Source: Streptomyces caelestis
GTDB taxonomy: Bacteria; Actinomycetota; Actinomycetes; Streptomycetales; Streptomycetaceae
Direction: 5' to 3'
Length of the DNA stretch: 64,000 nucleotides
Assembly (NCBI RefSeq): GCF_001279005.1
Contig: NZ_LGCN01000154.1
Span: 1-64,000 of the forward strand
The stretch's first letter is position 1, and every line of letters starts with the position of its first letter. The notes below the pieces were generated by a model. It was not told the origin of the DNA. It searched no databases and worked only from the letters and a program-made list of their open reading frames with translations. The position numbers and the translations under genes are program-made. Below, one piece after another: positions 11,801 to 22,190 of this stretch.

Positions 11801-14080
11801 GATCCGGGCCCGCTCCACGGCCTCCCAGGCGAGCTCCAGCAGCAGTCGCTGCTGCGGGTCGGTGGCGAGCGCCTCCCGTGCCGACATGCCGAAGAACCCG
11901 GCGTCGAAGTGGGCGGCGTCGCGCAGGAAGCCGCCCTCGCGGGCGTAGGAGGTGCCCGGGTGCTCCGGGTCGTCGTCGAAGAGGGCGTCCAGACGCCAGC
12001 CGCGGTCGGTGGGGAACCCGGACACGGCGTCCACGCCGTCGGCCAGCAACGCCCACAGCGCCTCGGGGGAGGCGGTGCCCCCGGGCAGCCGGCAGGCCAT
12101 GCCCACGATCGCCACGGGCTCGTCCCCGGGCACCGGGCCGGGCGGCGGTTCCTCGTCCCGGCTGTTCAGCCCGGCCAGTTCCCGGGCGAGGGCGGCCGGG
12201 GTCGGGAAGTCGAAGGCCACCGCGGCGGGCAGCGCAAGCCCCGTGGCCTCGGCGAGCGCGTTGCGCAGCCGCACCGAGGCCACCGAATCGAGGCCGTGCG
12301 CGCGGAACGTGACGTCCGGTCCGATGGGTTCCGTACCGTCCGCTTCCCCCGTGCCGAGCACCTCGGCGACCGCGGCGACGACCAGGTCGAGAGCCGTGCG
12401 CGGGTCCGGGCGGGGCGCGCCGGCGGGAACCGGCTCGGGGTGCGCCGCGGCGTCGGCCAGGATCCGCTCCAGCGCCCGCCGGTCGATCTTCCCGGCGGGT
12501 GTGCGCGGCAGGGCCGGCAGGACGACGAGCTCCAGCGGGATCTTGTACTCGGCGACGCCGCGTTCCCGCAGGAACGCCGTCACCTCCCCGAGGCCGACCG
12601 GGCTCCTCGACACGTTCCCGGCGTCCGGCGACGCGGTCACCACCAGGCAGGGGTACTCCCCGAGCCGCGGATCGGGTTTGGCGACCACCGCCAGCGGACC
12701 GACGCCGGGCAGATCCGCCAGCAGGCCCTGGATCTCCACGGCGTTGAACTTGCGCCCGCCCACGTTGATCAGTTCGGCGGAGCGGCCGTGGAACACCACC
12801 AGACCGTCCGCGTCGATCGAGGCGAGGTCACCGGTGCGCAGCCAGCCGTCCTCGGACACCACCGACCGGGTCAGCTCCGGCTCGCCGTGGTAACCGCGGA
12901 ACATGCTGGGGCTGCGGTAGTACAGCTCCCCGGACTCGCCGGGGGCGCACGGCCGCCCGTCCTCGGCGAGGACGCGCATCTGCGCGCCCCGCACCGGCCG
13001 CCCCACACTGCGCGTGGCGACCTCCGGCGGGTCCCCGGCCAGACTGCTGGTGCCGTTCCCGGCCTCCGACATGCCCCACACCACGACCAGCGCGGTGTCC
13101 AGGGTCTCCCGCACCTCGCGCACCAGGGCGGCGGGCAGGGCGGCGCCGGCGGTCAGCACCCGCTCCGGGCGGAAACCCGGACCCGACTCCGACTCCCGGG
13201 CCCGCGCCACCACGTCGTGCAGCTGCGCCGGTACGGCGACCACCACGCTCGGCTGCTCCGACCGCGCCAGCTCCAGGAAGCGGTCCACGTCCCACGAACC
13301 CAGCAGCACCTGACGGCCGGAACGGAACAGCGCCGAGTACACCGACTGCAGCCCGAAGCAGTGGGTCAGCGGGCACGCCGTGATCAGGGTGCCGCCGTAC
13401 GGCCCGGCGCTGTCCTCGGTCGCCGCACGGGAGTTGGTGAGCAGCGAGTCGTGGGCGTGCAGACAGATCTTGGGCCGCGCGGAGGTGGTGCCGGAGGAGG
13501 GGAGCAACAGCAGCGGCGCGTCGGGCCGCACCTCCACCGGCCGGGGCCGCTCGCCCGCGCAGCGCGCCAGCAGCCCCTCGACCGTCTCCGCTCCGTCCGT
13601 CGCGTCGCCGCCGGCGACCAGCACGGCACGCAGCGACGGCAACGCCTCCCGCAGCACCGCCGTGCCGAGCGGGCTGCCGGCGTCCTGGCTGTCCGACGGC
13701 AGCGCGAGCACCGCCGGGCCGACCCGTTCCAGCAGGGCCCGCACGTCGGCGGGGGCGTTGCCCCGGTGGACGGGCAGGGTGACGGCCCCCACCGACGCCG
13801 CCGCCAGGTGCAGCGTGACGTACTCCCAGCAGTTGGGCAGGTGCAGGGCGACCACGTCGCCGGGTTCGACACCGGCCTCCTGGAGACCGTGGGCCAGCGC
13901 GTCCACCTCGGCCCGCCACTCCTGCCAGGTCCGGGCGCGTTCGCCGTCCACCAGCGCCACCGCGTCACCCCCGTCGCGCACGGCCGCGGCGAACACGGCG
14001 GGCAGGGTGAGGCCGTCCAGCCCGCCGTCGGCGGCACCGGGCGGTTCGATCACGTAGTCGTCAGCGTGGACGGGCACCAT
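8831..14080 (-). CDS. fscA: Loading polyketide synthase FscA (CoA ligase-ACP, KS-AT-ACP), p-aminobenzoate starter
   Basis: About 1,749 residues. In order: an AMP-forming CoA-ligase domain (residues about 1-520, [10 protein letters not shown] core) that activates a carboxylic acid starter, an ACP (HGLDSV), a KS (TACSSS, HGTGT, NLGH), an AT with GHSVG and HAFH (malonyl-CoA), and a second ACP. No KR, DH or ER lies between AT and ACP, so the first condensation product keeps its ketone, which is the p-aminoacetophenone head of candicidin-type heptaenes. With pabAB and pabC in the window the starter is p-aminobenzoate. The second ACP reads GVTSV where most have GFDSL: the serine remains, the preceding Asp is Thr. 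Start: ATG 14080; the GGAG is better spaced for the next codon, a GTG at 14077. A PAS-LuxR-like operator lies about 60 bases upstream. Confidence 0.95.
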   Translation of the reverse strand: MVPVHADDYVIEPPGAADGGLDGLTLPAVFAAAVRDGGDAVALVDGERARTWQEWRAEVDALAHGLQEAGVEPGDVVALHLPNCWEYVTLHLAAASVGAVTLPVHRGNAPADVRALLERVGPAVLALPSDSQDAGSPLGTAVLREALPSLRAVLVAGGDATDGAETVEGLLARCAGERPRPVEVRPDAPLLLLPSSGTTSARPKICLHAHDSLLTNSRAATEDSAGPYGGTLITACPLTHCFGLQSVYSALFRSGRQVLLGSWDVDRFLELARSEQPSVVVAVPAQLHDVVARARESESGPGFRPERVLTAGAALPAALVREVRETLDTALVVVWGMSEAGNGTSSLAGDPPEVATRSVGRPVRGAQMRVLAEDGRPCAPGESGELYYRSPSMFRGYHGEPELTRSVVSEDGWLRTGDLASIDADGLVVFHGRSAELINVGGRKFNAVEIQGLLADLPGVGPLAVVAKPDPRLGEYPCLVVTASPDAGNVSRSPVGLGEVTAFLRERGVAEYKIPLELVVLPALPRTPAGKIDRRALERILADAAAHPEPVPAGAPRPDPRTALDLVVAAVAEVLGTGEADGTEPIGPDVTFRAHGLDSVASVRLRNALAEATGLALPAAVAFDFPTPAALARELAGLNSRDEEPPPGPVPGDEPVAIVGMACRLPGGTASPEALWALLADGVDAVSGFPTDRGWRLDALFDDDPEHPGTSYAREGGFLRDAAHFDAGFFGMSAREALATDPQQRLLLELAWEAVERARIDPLTLRGSRTGVFTGAMYHDYATGATDPSGELEGLLPVGTSAGALSGRISYTLGLDGPALTVDTACSSSLVALHLACRSLRSGESELALAGGVAVMATPAPFVGFSRLRGLSPDGRCKSFAEGADGAAWSEGAGLLLLERLSDARRNGHPVLAVIRGSAVNQDGASNGLTAPNGPAQRRVIRRALADAGLTAADVDAVEAHGTGTPLGDPIEAQALLDTYGRERPEGRPLWLGSVKSNLGHTQAAAGVAGVMKMVLALEHGMLPRTLHADTPSTRVDWSSGAVRLLSEAREWPARDGRPRRAAVSSFGISGTNAHLVLEEAPVEAERADGPTGADAGAGAGAAERAVPGAGGAVVPWLVSARDTAALRGQARRLAGYAEAHPEVLARDIAYSLLTTRSLHGRTAVLTGADRAALTAAAAGFARGDAAGATGRNTGGGSPESAFVFTGQGSQRPGMGRALAAAFPVFDAALREVCAELDPLLERPLTSVMWAGPDSEEAGLLHGTGYAQPALFAFQVALYRLLVSWGVTPARLVGHSVGEIAAAHVAGVLSLPDACALVAARGRLMQSLPPGGAMVAVRCSEDDVLPWLEGRGEDIAVAAVNGPRSVVLSGAEGPLAELAGELAAAGHKTRRLTVSHAFHSPLMDPVLAEFRETVAGLSFAGPGLPLISGVTGRPLTAEEARDPGHWVRHAREAVRFADAVGLLADARTGVYVEVGPEAALTPMVDECLEARLGQREPGVRPVVEPLLRGGEDEEGALLAAAVRLHAHGLPVDWRAVLPGARTVPLPTYAFQHESYWLASVPAGTVTVTSPEAVGAADAAPALAERMAGLTEAEGEALVTDLVRGELAAVVGGELPPDAGPGLAFTELGVTSVTAVELRNRLTAVTGVRLPPTLVFDHPSPAAVARLVCDTLRRSGPVRARDAGALVDALEALLTSGAGLDSATAARLRTLAARWAPARADVTAPAGGPLDLEGASDEDLFRLMDGGDDR

Positions 14081-14140
14081 CACTCCCGGGGGTCGAGCGT
14101 TTCCGGCGAAGGGGGGACCCTCCCAGGCTGTTGCCCGACA

Positions 14141-14159
14141 CCCCGGGTTTTCCCTAGAC
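14141..14159 (-). promoter_or_regulatory. PAS-LuxR (PimM-type) operator-like site upstream of fscA
   Basis: On the plus strand CCCCGGGTTTTCCCTAGAC; read toward fscA it is GTCTAGGGAAAACCCGGGG. The inner 16 bases match 14 of 16 positions of the CTVGGGAWWTCCCBAG consensus I recall for PimM, the PAS-LuxR activator of pimaricin. The window encodes a PAS-LuxR protein (31281-31964). It lies about 60 bases before the fscA start, where a -35 region could be. A closely similar site is at 22001-22019. Confidence 0.7.
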
Positions 14160-14237
14160 ATGGGCCGCCGTGCGCATACCGGAGCCGGGGCGGGGGGAGC
14201 AGGCGCCCGCCCGCCCGGCCGCCCGCGGGCACGACGG

Positions 14238-14271
14238 CGTCCCGGCGGAGCCCCGTGGCTCCGCCGGGACG
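14238..14271 (-). terminator. Terminator after pabAB
   Basis: A 15-bp stem (14238-14252 paired with 14257-14271, inner arm GTCCCGGCGGAGCC) with a 4-base loop CCGT, 13 bases beyond the pabAB stop on the minus strand and before the fscA promoter region. It separates pabAB transcription from fscA. Confidence 0.75.
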
Positions 14272-14283
14272 GCCCCTCGTGGG

Positions 14284-16557
<2,274 letters not shown>

Positions 16558-16717
16558 GAGCGTTTCCTTGTCCAGGAGGCGCGTGAGCGGAAAGTGACGT
16601 GGAACGTGACGGACGCGGGTGACGGTCCGGCCGTGTGCGGGCTCTCCGGTGGTGGGTCGACCACGACTCCTGCACCTGCCCGGGCGGTGCCGTCCGGCGG
16701 CGCCGCCCGGGCGGACG

Positions 16718-17488
16718 TCAGGACGCCGGGGCGGACCGTGCCAGGTCGAGGGCGTCGGCGATCTCGCCGTTGACCGCGCTCAGGTGCTGGGTGAGGAAGA
16801 AGTGGCCGCCGGTGAACACCCGCAGCCGGAAGGGGCCTTCGGTGTGCTCCCGCCAGCTCTCGGCCTCCTCGACCGTGGTGAGCGGGTCGCCGTCGCCGGT
16901 GAGCACGGTGATCCCGCAGCGCACCGTCCTCTCCGGCGGGCAGGAGTACGTCTCGATGGCGCGGTAGTCGCCGCGCAGCGCCGGCAGGGCCATGCGCAGG
17001 ATCTCCTCGTCGCCGAGGACACCCGCCGCGGTGCCGTTCAGCCGCTTCATCTCGGCGACGATCCCGTCGTCGTCCCGCAGGTGCACCTCCTCGGCACGCG
17101 TGGTCGACGGGCCGCGCCGGCCGGAGGCGATGACGGTGAGCGGTCCGGCGTCCTTCTGCTCCAGCCGCCACGCCGTCTCGAAGGCCAGCGCCGCGCCCAT
17201 GCTGTGCCCGAAGAACACGCTGGGCCGGTCGTCCAGCGCCAGCAGCTGCTCGGCGACCAGGTCGGCCAGCCGGCCGAGGTCCTCCACGCAGGGCTCCTTG
17301 CGCCGGTCCTGACGGCCGGGGTACTGCAGCGACAGGACCTCGGCGGCCGGGGCGAACCGAGCCGAGACCGGGTGGTAGAAGCTGGCCGAACCGCCCGCGT
17401 GCGGGAAGCAGACCAGCCGTACCGCGTCGGCGTCGGCCGGGTGGTAGCGCCGCAGCCACAGGGCCCCGGTGTCGTCAGCGGTGGTCAC
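16718..17488 (-). CDS. fscTE: Type II thioesterase FscTE
   Basis: 256 residues with the alpha/beta-hydrolase pattern of editing thioesterases: GHSMG (nucleophile S96), D201 in GDGDP and H229 in GGHFF. Such enzymes release wrong or stalled acyl groups from PKS carrier proteins. The GTG at 17488 is chosen: AAGGGA lies about nine bases before it, and family homology begins within the first 15 residues. The frame is open further upstream, but that part is Arg/Pro-rich and sits in the hairpin-rich gap. It is separated from the ferredoxin gene by 319 bases. Confidence 0.93.
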   Translation of the reverse strand: MTTADDTGALWLRRYHPADADAVRLVCFPHAGGSASFYHPVSARFAPAAEVLSLQYPGRQDRRKEPCVEDLGRLADLVAEQLLALDDRPSVFFGHSMGAALAFETAWRLEQKDAGPLTVIASGRRGPSTTRAEEVHLRDDDGIVAEMKRLNGTAAGVLGDEEILRMALPALRGDYRAIETYSCPPERTVRCGITVLTGDGDPLTTVEEAESWREHTEGPFRLRVFTGGHFFLTQHLSAVNGEIADALDLARSAPAS

Positions 17489-17544
17489 GGTGTGAGTCCC
17501 TTCGGTGATGCCGCGGCCGACGGTGCTCCGCCGGCCGGGCGGGT

Positions 17545-17591
17545 CCGCGGCGGTCCGCACGGGCGCACCTCCCGTTCGCGGACCGCCGCGG
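17545..17591. terminator. Large hairpin 1 between fscFE and fscTE
   Basis: Perfect 14-bp arms CCGCGGCGGTCCGC (17545-17558) and its complement (17578-17591); five more pairs (ACGGG with CCCGT) form inside, past a two-base bulge. There is no T-run on either side, so termination is possible but unproved. Confidence 0.55.
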
Positions 17592-17600
17592 CCCGCTGTG

Positions 17601-17650
17601 CTCCCGGCGGGCCGTGACGGGCCTCTGGCCCCGTCGCGGCCCGCCGGGAG
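17601..17650. terminator. Large hairpin 2 between fscFE and fscTE
   Basis: Two 21-base arms (17601-17621 and 17630-17650) that pair throughout except for one T opposite G, with an 8-base loop. A stem this long in a 319-base gap would stop or attenuate transcription from the P450/ferredoxin genes, but no T-tract follows on either strand. Confidence 0.6.
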
Positions 17651-17807
17651 ACCCGTGACGGGGCCGGCCCCGCAGGACCGTCCCGCCGCGGAAGTCCTTC
17701 CGTCCGTCGCCGCCGCACGCGTGTCCGCCGCGCGCCGCGCCGCCCGTGCGGCCGGGCCCGCGGACACCGTGTGTCCCGCCGGGCCGTCCGCCCCGCCGCG
17801 GGGGCGG

Positions 17808-18002
17808 TCAGTCCTCATGGACGGTGATCGAGCCGGACGGGCACAGGTCGCCCGCGGCACGGGCCCCGTCCGCGTCCGCCTCCTCGGGCTCCCTCACCAG
17901 CAGGGTGACGATCCCGTCCTCGTCCTGGTCGAAGACCTCCGGCGCGTTCAGCGCGCACTGGCCCGCTCCGACGCACCGCTCTCTGTCGACGGTGACGCGC
18001 AT
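17808..18002 (-). CDS. fscFE: Single-cluster [3Fe-4S] ferredoxin FscFE
   Basis: 64 residues with cluster ligands C10, C16 (CVGAGQC) and C54 (CPSG), the three-cysteine pattern of Streptomyces [3Fe-4S] ferredoxins that feed electrons to P450s. It begins 88 bases after the P450 gene on the same strand, as in candicidin-type clusters, so it is the probable redox partner of FscP. No ferredoxin reductase is present in the window; it is presumably supplied from elsewhere. Confidence 0.95.
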   Translation of the reverse strand: MRVTVDRERCVGAGQCALNAPEVFDQDEDGIVTLLVREPEEADADGARAAGDLCPSGSITVHED

Positions 18003-18090
18003 GCTCGTTGCTCCTCATGGGGTGGGTACTCGGGCGGCGGTGGGACCGGGTGCCGCCGGGACCGTCCGGCGGCACCCGGGAGCCGGTGGC

Positions 18091-19272
18091 CTACCAGCGC
18101 ACCGGCAGCTCGTGGAGTCCGAACAGGATCCCGTCGTACTTGAAGGCCAGCCCGTCCGGTGGGACGTCCAGTTCGAGCGTCGGGATGCGTTCGAACAGCT
18201 TGCGGTAGGCGATCTCCATCTCGACCCGGACCAGGTTCTGGCCGAGGCACTGGTGGACGCCGTAGCCGAACGCCACGTGCCGCCGCTCGGAGCGCTCCGG
18301 GTCGAAGGCGTGCGGGCAGCCGAACACCTCGGTGTCGTGGTTGGCGGCGGCCAGCAGCGGGACGATGCCCTCGCCCTTGCGGATGAGCCGGCCGGCGATC
18401 TCCACGTCGTCGACCGCGACGCGCAGCGCCACCATGTCGGCCACCGAGTGCAGCCGCAGCAGTTCCTCCACCAGCCGTTCGTGGCCGATCCACTGGGGGT
18501 TCGCGAGCAGGGTGACCACACCGAGGCCGATGTTGTTGGCGGTGGTCTCGTGCCCCGCGATCAGCAGGAGCAGCAGCACGCCCGACAACTCGACGCTGGT
18601 GAGCTGCCCGGTGGCCAGCAGCCGACTGATCAGGTCGTCGCCGGGCCACTTCTCCTTGATGGCGATCAGACGGTTGATGTAGCGCAGCAGTTCCCGGGTG
18701 GCGGTGGCCCGCTCCTCGTCGGTGGAGGTGCGGATGGCGACCAGGGTGCGGGTGCGGGACTCGAAGAAGTCACGGTCCGCCGGCGGCACCCCGAGCAGCG
18801 AGGAGATCACCAGGGACGGTACCGGCAGCGCGAAGTCGCCGATCAGGTCGGCCCGGTCGCCCGCGGCGAGCATCGCGTCGATGCGCTCGTCCACGGTGCG
18901 CTCGATCGCCGGGCGCAGCTCGCGGACGCGCCGCACGGTGAACTCCGGGATGAGGACCTTGCGGAACCGGTCGTGCTCGGGGGAGTCCAGCCCGACGAAC
19001 CAGCCCGGGATCTGGTCCTGCTTGGGCACCCCCATCGTCTCGCCGACATTGGGGAAGCCCTCGTTGTCCGGATTGGCGCTGATCTTCGGGTGGGTCAGCA
19101 CCGCGCGCACGTCCTCGTGCCGCGTCACCAGCCAGACCGGCACCCCGTTCGGCAGGTGGGACAGTACCAGACCGTTCTGCTCGCGATGGCTCGCGTACTG
19201 GGACAGGGGCAGCGGTTCCTCCGGCGTGCGTCGGGGGAAGCCGACCACCGTGGGGCCGGTGCTGGTCGTCAT
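18091..19272 (-). CDS. fscP: Cytochrome P450 FscP (macrolactone methyl oxidase)
   Basis: 393 residues, normal length for a bacterial P450. Oxygen-binding I-helix AGHETT (239-244), ExxR pair E270/R273, and heme loop FGYGVHQCLG with C342. In candicidin/FR-008 this enzyme oxidises the branch methyl group of the macrolactone to the exocyclic carboxylate; that assignment is from cluster context and known chemistry. It forms an operon with the aminotransferase upstream (70-base gap) and the ferredoxin downstream. Confidence 0.95.
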   Translation of the reverse strand: MTTSTGPTVVGFPRRTPEEPLPLSQYASHREQNGLVLSHLPNGVPVWLVTRHEDVRAVLTHPKISANPDNEGFPNVGETMGVPKQDQIPGWFVGLDSPEHDRFRKVLIPEFTVRRVRELRPAIERTVDERIDAMLAAGDRADLIGDFALPVPSLVISSLLGVPPADRDFFESRTRTLVAIRTSTDEERATATRELLRYINRLIAIKEKWPGDDLISRLLATGQLTSVELSGVLLLLLIAGHETTANNIGLGVVTLLANPQWIGHERLVEELLRLHSVADMVALRVAVDDVEIAGRLIRKGEGIVPLLAAANHDTEVFGCPHAFDPERSERRHVAFGYGVHQCLGQNLVRVEMEIAYRKLFERIPTLELDVPPDGLAFKYDGILFGLHELPVRW

Positions 19273-19342
19273 GTCCGTTCCTTCTTCCTCTTCCTGAGGT
19301 GTCCAGGGGCGCCGCGCGAAGCCGCGGTCGGGTCCCGGCGGT

Positions 19343-20401
19343 TCAGCCCGCGGAGTAGAACTCCCGGACGGCGCCGGTGATGTACTCCTGCTCGGCGGCG
19401 GTCAGCCCCGTGTGGGTGGGCAGGTACAGGCCGTCCTCGCCGAAGCGGTGCGCGTTCAGGGACGGCCACACCGGGTCGAGGTAGCCGGGCTGCCGGCTCA
19501 TGGGCTTGAAGAACAGCCGGGTCTCGATGCCGCGGTCCGCCAGGTGGGCCCGGAGCTCCTCGCGGCGCTCGGCGCGCAGGTCGTACATCCACAGCACGTC
19601 CCGCGGCGGCATCAGCGTGATCCCGGGAATGTCCTCGAGGCCCGCGTCGTAGCGGGCCTCGATCTCGCGGCGGGCGGCCAGGATCTCGTCCAGCCGCTCC
19701 ACCTGGGCCAGCGCCACGGCCGCCTGCATGGCCGTCATGCGGAAGTTGTAGGCCAGCTTCTTGTGCAGGAAGCTGTGGTCGCGGGTGAACGCCATGGCCC
19801 GCAGGTGCGCGAGCTGCCCGGCCAGCCGTGGATCGTCGGTGAGGCAGATCCCGCCCTCGCCCGCTGTGATGATCTTGTTGGCGAAGAGCGAGAAGCACGC
19901 GATGTCCCCGACCGGCCGCACCCCGTGCGCCTCCGCCGAGTCCTCGACCACCCGCAGGTTGTACTGGTGCGCGATGTCCATCACCGCGTCCATGTCGCAG
20001 CGGCGCCCGTAGACGTGCACCGGCATCAGCGCCTTGGTGCGCGGGGTGATCTTCTCCTCGATCAGGGAGACGTCGATGTTCAGGTCGTCGCCGCAGTCCA
20101 CGAAGACGGGTGTCGCCCCCGTGTACGTCACCGCCCAGGCGGAGGCCACCATGGTGAACTCCGGCACGATCACCTCGTCGCCGGGACCGATGCCCAGCGC
20201 GCGCAGCGCCAGGGTCAGCGCGGCCGTGCCGGAGGAACAGGCGACGCCGTGCGCCACGCCGTTCCACTCGGCGAAGGCCTCCTCGAAGCGCCGCACGTAG
20301 GGGCCCTGTGAGGAGATCCAGCCGCCGGTGACGGCGTCGGTGACGTACTCCAGTTCGCGCCCGTCGAGGGCGGGCCGGGAGACGGGGTGGGTGAAAGACA
20401 T
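19343..20401 (-). CDS. fscMII: DegT/DnrJ/EryC1 aminotransferase FscMII (mycosamine biosynthesis)
   Basis: 352 residues of the PLP-dependent sugar aminotransferase family. The PLP lysine is K176 in FANKIITAGEGG, and VVEDSAEAHG (about 151-160) supplies the cofactor-binding Asp. It resembles enzymes that aminate GDP-3-keto-6-deoxymannose to GDP-mycosamine. Start: ATG 20401 with GAGGA just before it gives the usual family length; an ATG at 20470 overlaps the glycosyltransferase stop as ATGA and would add 23 Pro/Ser-rich residues, so translational coupling from there is possible. The GDP-mannose dehydratase that would act before it is not in the window. Confidence 0.94.
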   Translation of the reverse strand: MSFTHPVSRPALDGRELEYVTDAVTGGWISSQGPYVRRFEEAFAEWNGVAHGVACSSGTAALTLALRALGIGPGDEVIVPEFTMVASAWAVTYTGATPVFVDCGDDLNIDVSLIEEKITPRTKALMPVHVYGRRCDMDAVMDIAHQYNLRVVEDSAEAHGVRPVGDIACFSLFANKIITAGEGGICLTDDPRLAGQLAHLRAMAFTRDHSFLHKKLAYNFRMTAMQAAVALAQVERLDEILAARREIEARYDAGLEDIPGITLMPPRDVLWMYDLRAERREELRAHLADRGIETRLFFKPMSRQPGYLDPVWPSLNAHRFGEDGLYLPTHTGLTAAEQEYITGAVREFYSAG

Positions 20402-20466
20402 GCGTCCTCGCTGCGATGGTGCGTGCGATGGCTGGAAGGAGGGGGCGGCCGGCGGGTGGTCCGGCG

Positions 20467-21843
20467 TCATGGTTTCGGCAGCAGGCCCAGGATCAGGTCG
20501 GCCGCCGCCTTGCGCCCGCCGGCCGCCCGCTGGAGCGCGCCCAGCCGCTCCGCCCGCTCGCGGAAGGACGGGTCCTCGACGACCCGGGTGAGCTTGTCGA
20601 CGACGTCGTCCGGGTCGACGGTCCCCGGCCGGTCCAGGGTCAGGCTGATGCCGAAGTCACGGCCGCGCACCGCCTGGTCGAAGCAGTCCACCCACAGCGG
20701 CCGCACCACCTGCGGCTTACCGAAGTAGACGCCCTCGTGGTAGGCGTTGCCGCCGCCGTGCGAGAAGAACACCGACACCTTCGGGTGGGCCAGCACGTCC
20801 AGTTGGGACGGCACCCAGCTCTCCACCCGCAGATTGCCGGGCAGTGAGCCGGCCGGCGGCAGCAGGTGCTGCTGCTCCTTCGGAAGCTTCCACAGGAACT
20901 GGTGGCGGTCCGACATCCGGCGGGCCACCTCCACCAGCGCCGCGACCTCCTCGCGAGTCAGCCGGGTGATGGTGCCGAAGCCCATGTAGACCACCGAGGA
21001 CTGCCGGTCCAGCCAGCCGCTGAGATCCTCGTCGTCCGGGCACTCCGGCAGCGGCGGCAGCAGGGCGCCCACCAGGCGGAGCTTCTCCGGGACGTCGAAG
21101 GGGTAGTCCAGCTCCGGGATGGAGGAGCACAGCACCATCTCGGCCGCGTCCACCCGGGTCAGGGCGTTGGGCGGGGCGATGCCGAGCTCCTTGCGGATCG
21201 CGGCGTCCTCCTTGAGCGCCTTGCCCATCGACGGGTGCAGGAACATGAAGAGCGTCCGCCACCTGAACAGTGTGTTCGCCAGCTTCTGCCGGGGGGTCAT
21301 CTCCAGCGGCAGACCGGAGTTGGGGACCGGGAAGTTCTTCGGGGTGTAGGACGCGCCGAACGGGTTGTGCGAGGTCAGCACGTTGCTCGGGACGAACGGC
21401 ACCGACAGCACGTACGGAATGCGGTGGGTGAGCGCCAGGTCGACGCCGAAGCCGCTCACGCAGTCGATCACCATCAGCGCCGGCCTCACCTCCTCGACCA
21501 CCTTCTCCAGGGCGCGGTACTTGCGCGCCTGGAGCGCCGGCTTGTACGACTGCCGGACCACGGCGCGGTGCGCCTTGAACCGCGAGGACTGCGTGACCTC
21601 CCGGTACACGGCGTCGTCCCAGGTCACCGCCGACAGCTCGGACACCACCTCACCCAGTGAGGCGAACGACACCGCGGAGTCGGCGGCCAGCGCCGCCACG
21701 TCGTCCCGCCGGTGCTCGTCGGTGGCGAACCACAGGTCGGGCACACCGCGCCGGGCCAGTTCCCCGGCCAGCACCAGCAACGGGTTGAGCAGTCCGCTCT
21801 CGGGGAGACCGACGAAGAGGATCGGCCGGGCGGCGGAGTCCAT
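20467..21843 (-). CDS. fscMI: Glycosyltransferase FscMI (mycosaminyltransferase)
   Basis: 458 residues of the GT1/UGT fold. The C-terminal donor-binding region reads FFSHGGGNAYHEG followed by PLWVDCFDQA, and the N-terminus (FVGLPESGLLNPLLVLAGELARRG) is the usual acceptor-domain start. It is expected to attach mycosamine to the polyene macrolactone. ATG 21843 follows GAAAGGG at suitable spacing and begins at the conserved N-terminus. It is first in a minus-strand run of genes, facing fscRIV, so its promoter lies in 21844-22190. Confidence 0.94.
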   Translation of the reverse strand: MDSAARPILFVGLPESGLLNPLLVLAGELARRGVPDLWFATDEHRRDDVAALAADSAVSFASLGEVVSELSAVTWDDAVYREVTQSSRFKAHRAVVRQSYKPALQARKYRALEKVVEEVRPALMVIDCVSGFGVDLALTHRIPYVLSVPFVPSNVLTSHNPFGASYTPKNFPVPNSGLPLEMTPRQKLANTLFRWRTLFMFLHPSMGKALKEDAAIRKELGIAPPNALTRVDAAEMVLCSSIPELDYPFDVPEKLRLVGALLPPLPECPDDEDLSGWLDRQSSVVYMGFGTITRLTREEVAALVEVARRMSDRHQFLWKLPKEQQHLLPPAGSLPGNLRVESWVPSQLDVLAHPKVSVFFSHGGGNAYHEGVYFGKPQVVRPLWVDCFDQAVRGRDFGISLTLDRPGTVDPDDVVDKLTRVVEDPSFRERAERLGALQRAAGGRKAAADLILGLLPKP

Positions 21844-22190
21844 GAGGGCCCTTTCACGAGGTGACTGCCGAAGCCGCCGGGCGGCCGCGCGGGCACGACC
21901 GGCAGACGGACAGGCAGGACGGGGTGGTCCGTGTGCGGCCCGTCGGCCGGGGCCCGAGTCGGGCGGCGCCGACCGCACCCCACCTTGATCTCACGGCCGT
22001 ACCCAGGAAATCCTTAGACTTGCCCCGCGCGGCCGGACGGGACACCGGACGCGAGGCACGGGGCGAGCCTGCGTCGAGGCAACCGGTGTTCCCTGTACGG
22101 TGGGTGCACCGAGCGTTCCGTATGTGCCGACGACGGAGGGCTGCCCATCGGAGCGTTGTCCCGGCCTCAGCACGACGCAAGGGAGACCAC
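21844..22190. promoter_or_regulatory. Divergent promoter region between fscMI and fscRIV
   Basis: 347 bases between two divergently transcribed genes, without a gene of its own. It contains the PAS-LuxR-like operator at 22001-22019, placed about 160 bases from fscMI and 170 from fscRIV, so one site could serve both directions. No convincing -35/-10 pair was picked out. Confidence 0.65.
22001..22019. promoter_or_regulatory. PAS-LuxR (PimM-type) operator-like site in the fscMI/fscRIV region
   Basis: ACCCAGGAAATCCTTAGAC on the plus strand. It aligns with the fscA-upstream element over 19 bases with 13 identities; differences fall mainly in the A/T core and at purine or pyrimidine positions. Its centre AGGAAATCCT is palindromic except for the AA core. 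The inner 16 bases match 13 of 16 positions of the recalled PimM consensus. Confidence 0.65.

Larger units (their letters stand above)
17489..17807. other. Non-coding gap between ferredoxin and thioesterase genes, hairpin-rich
   Basis: A 319-base gap inside what otherwise looks like a compact minus-strand operon. It holds at least two large hairpins (17545-17591 and 17601-17650) and a smaller one near 17756-17783 whose inner stem is GGACAC/GTGTCC around CGT. No credible gene was seen. Confidence 0.6.

Noticed and set aside
17489..17807. An unrecognised short gene between fscFE and fscTE
   Set aside because: No start with ribosome site, and the DNA is almost fully occupied by hairpins.
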